NCBI RefSeq assembly: GCF_028401415.2
Contig: NZ_CP171821.2
Location: 4,340,001 to 4,404,000, forward strand
Source: Glaciecola sp028401415
GTDB lineage: Bacteria; Pseudomonadota; Gammaproteobacteria; Enterobacterales; Alteromonadaceae
DNA length: 64,000 bases
Direction: 5' to 3'
Below the pieces are notes generated by a model. It made no database searches and had not been told where the DNA came from. It saw nothing but the letters and a program-made list of their open reading frames with translations. The position numbers and the translations under genes were made by a program. Shown one piece after another: positions 63,908-64,000 of the stretch (positions are counted from its first letter, which is position 1; each line of letters starts with the position of its first letter).

Positions 63908-64000
63908 TCGTTCCTTACTTTTATTATTATTGTTTTAAGGTTTGTTTGAACACCGGTTTGATTTGGTTAAGTATGCATACTTTCTTGTTTTATTCAATTT

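Noticed and set aside
1..64000. tRNA, rRNA, CRISPR arrays, prophage or antiphage systems
   Set aside because: I looked for cloverleaf-like segments, regularly spaced repeats and known defence-gene motifs and saw none that I could support.

Overview
The window reads as a chromosomal segment of a marine gammaproteobacterium of the Alteromonadales (Alteromonas/Glaciecola/Paraglaciecola type). This is an inference from gene content and order: petABC followed by sspAB, the lpoA-yraN-diaA-dolP block divergent from rsmI, argR divergent from mdh, FabV as enoyl-ACP reductase, a complete Na+-pumping NQR operon followed by apbE, nqrM and dinB, and scattered marine-glycan enzymes. No rRNA, tRNA, CRISPR array, prophage or intact transposase was found.

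Layout. 1-3.3 kb: a gene fragment, two miniature inverted-repeat elements, a Mpv17-like membrane protein, a periplasmic protein of unknown function and a GH43 lipoprotein. 3.6-7.5 kb: cytochrome bc1 (petABC) and the stringent starvation proteins SspA/SspB. 7.5-17.2 kb: envelope and housekeeping genes (dolP, diaA, yraN, lpoA, rsmI, argR, mdh, a SPOUT methyltransferase, ppc). 17.5-22.6 kb: an FKBP isomerase, a TakP-type TRAP transporter (small and large membrane subunits plus a lipoprotein receptor) and fabV. 23.1-31.5 kb: nqrABCDEF, apbE (flavin transferase for NqrB/NqrC), nqrM and a LexA-controlled dinB. 31.5-36 kb: an accessory patch with a Tat-exported beta-helix protein between imperfect direct repeats, nested palindromes, a gene cut short by a miniature element, and an Asp/Glu racemase. 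36-45 kb: sulfatase, M17 aminopeptidase, DUF1653 protein, metallo-beta-lactamase-fold hydrolase, amidohydrolase, serine/threonine dehydratase and a Rossmann-fold protein. 45-56 kb: a possible CheW-like protein, YgjV-like protein, orphan ExbD, flavodoxin FldB, PhoD-like phosphatase, a secreted propeller-like protein, MsrA, a DCC-family protein, SDR, an NSS transporter, an epimerase-like protein and a YggN-like protein. 56-64 kb: small membrane proteins, an MscS-type channel, two tandem acyltransferases and two tandem membrane diguanylate cyclases.

The most distinctive feature is a set of miniature transposable elements. One family begins near GGGCGTGTTGATC and occurs as two almost identical 278-bp copies in opposite orientation (1358-1635, 34815-35092), a 57-bp deletion derivative (45908-45964) and solo ends (21247, 45313). 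A relative with another interior lies at 51757-52028. Element boundaries fall on YTAR tetranucleotides that are also the TAG stop codons of flanking genes at five places. In one gene the last codons are themselves element sequence. A third, unrelated 197-bp element (323-519) has a solo end at 12812.

Functionally the core genes form a respiratory set (bc1 and Na+-NQR with its maturation factors) plus central carbon metabolism (mdh, ppc, TRAP uptake of organic acids). Glycan-related genes (GH43, beta-helix, sulfatase) are scattered singly and do not form a polysaccharide utilisation locus.
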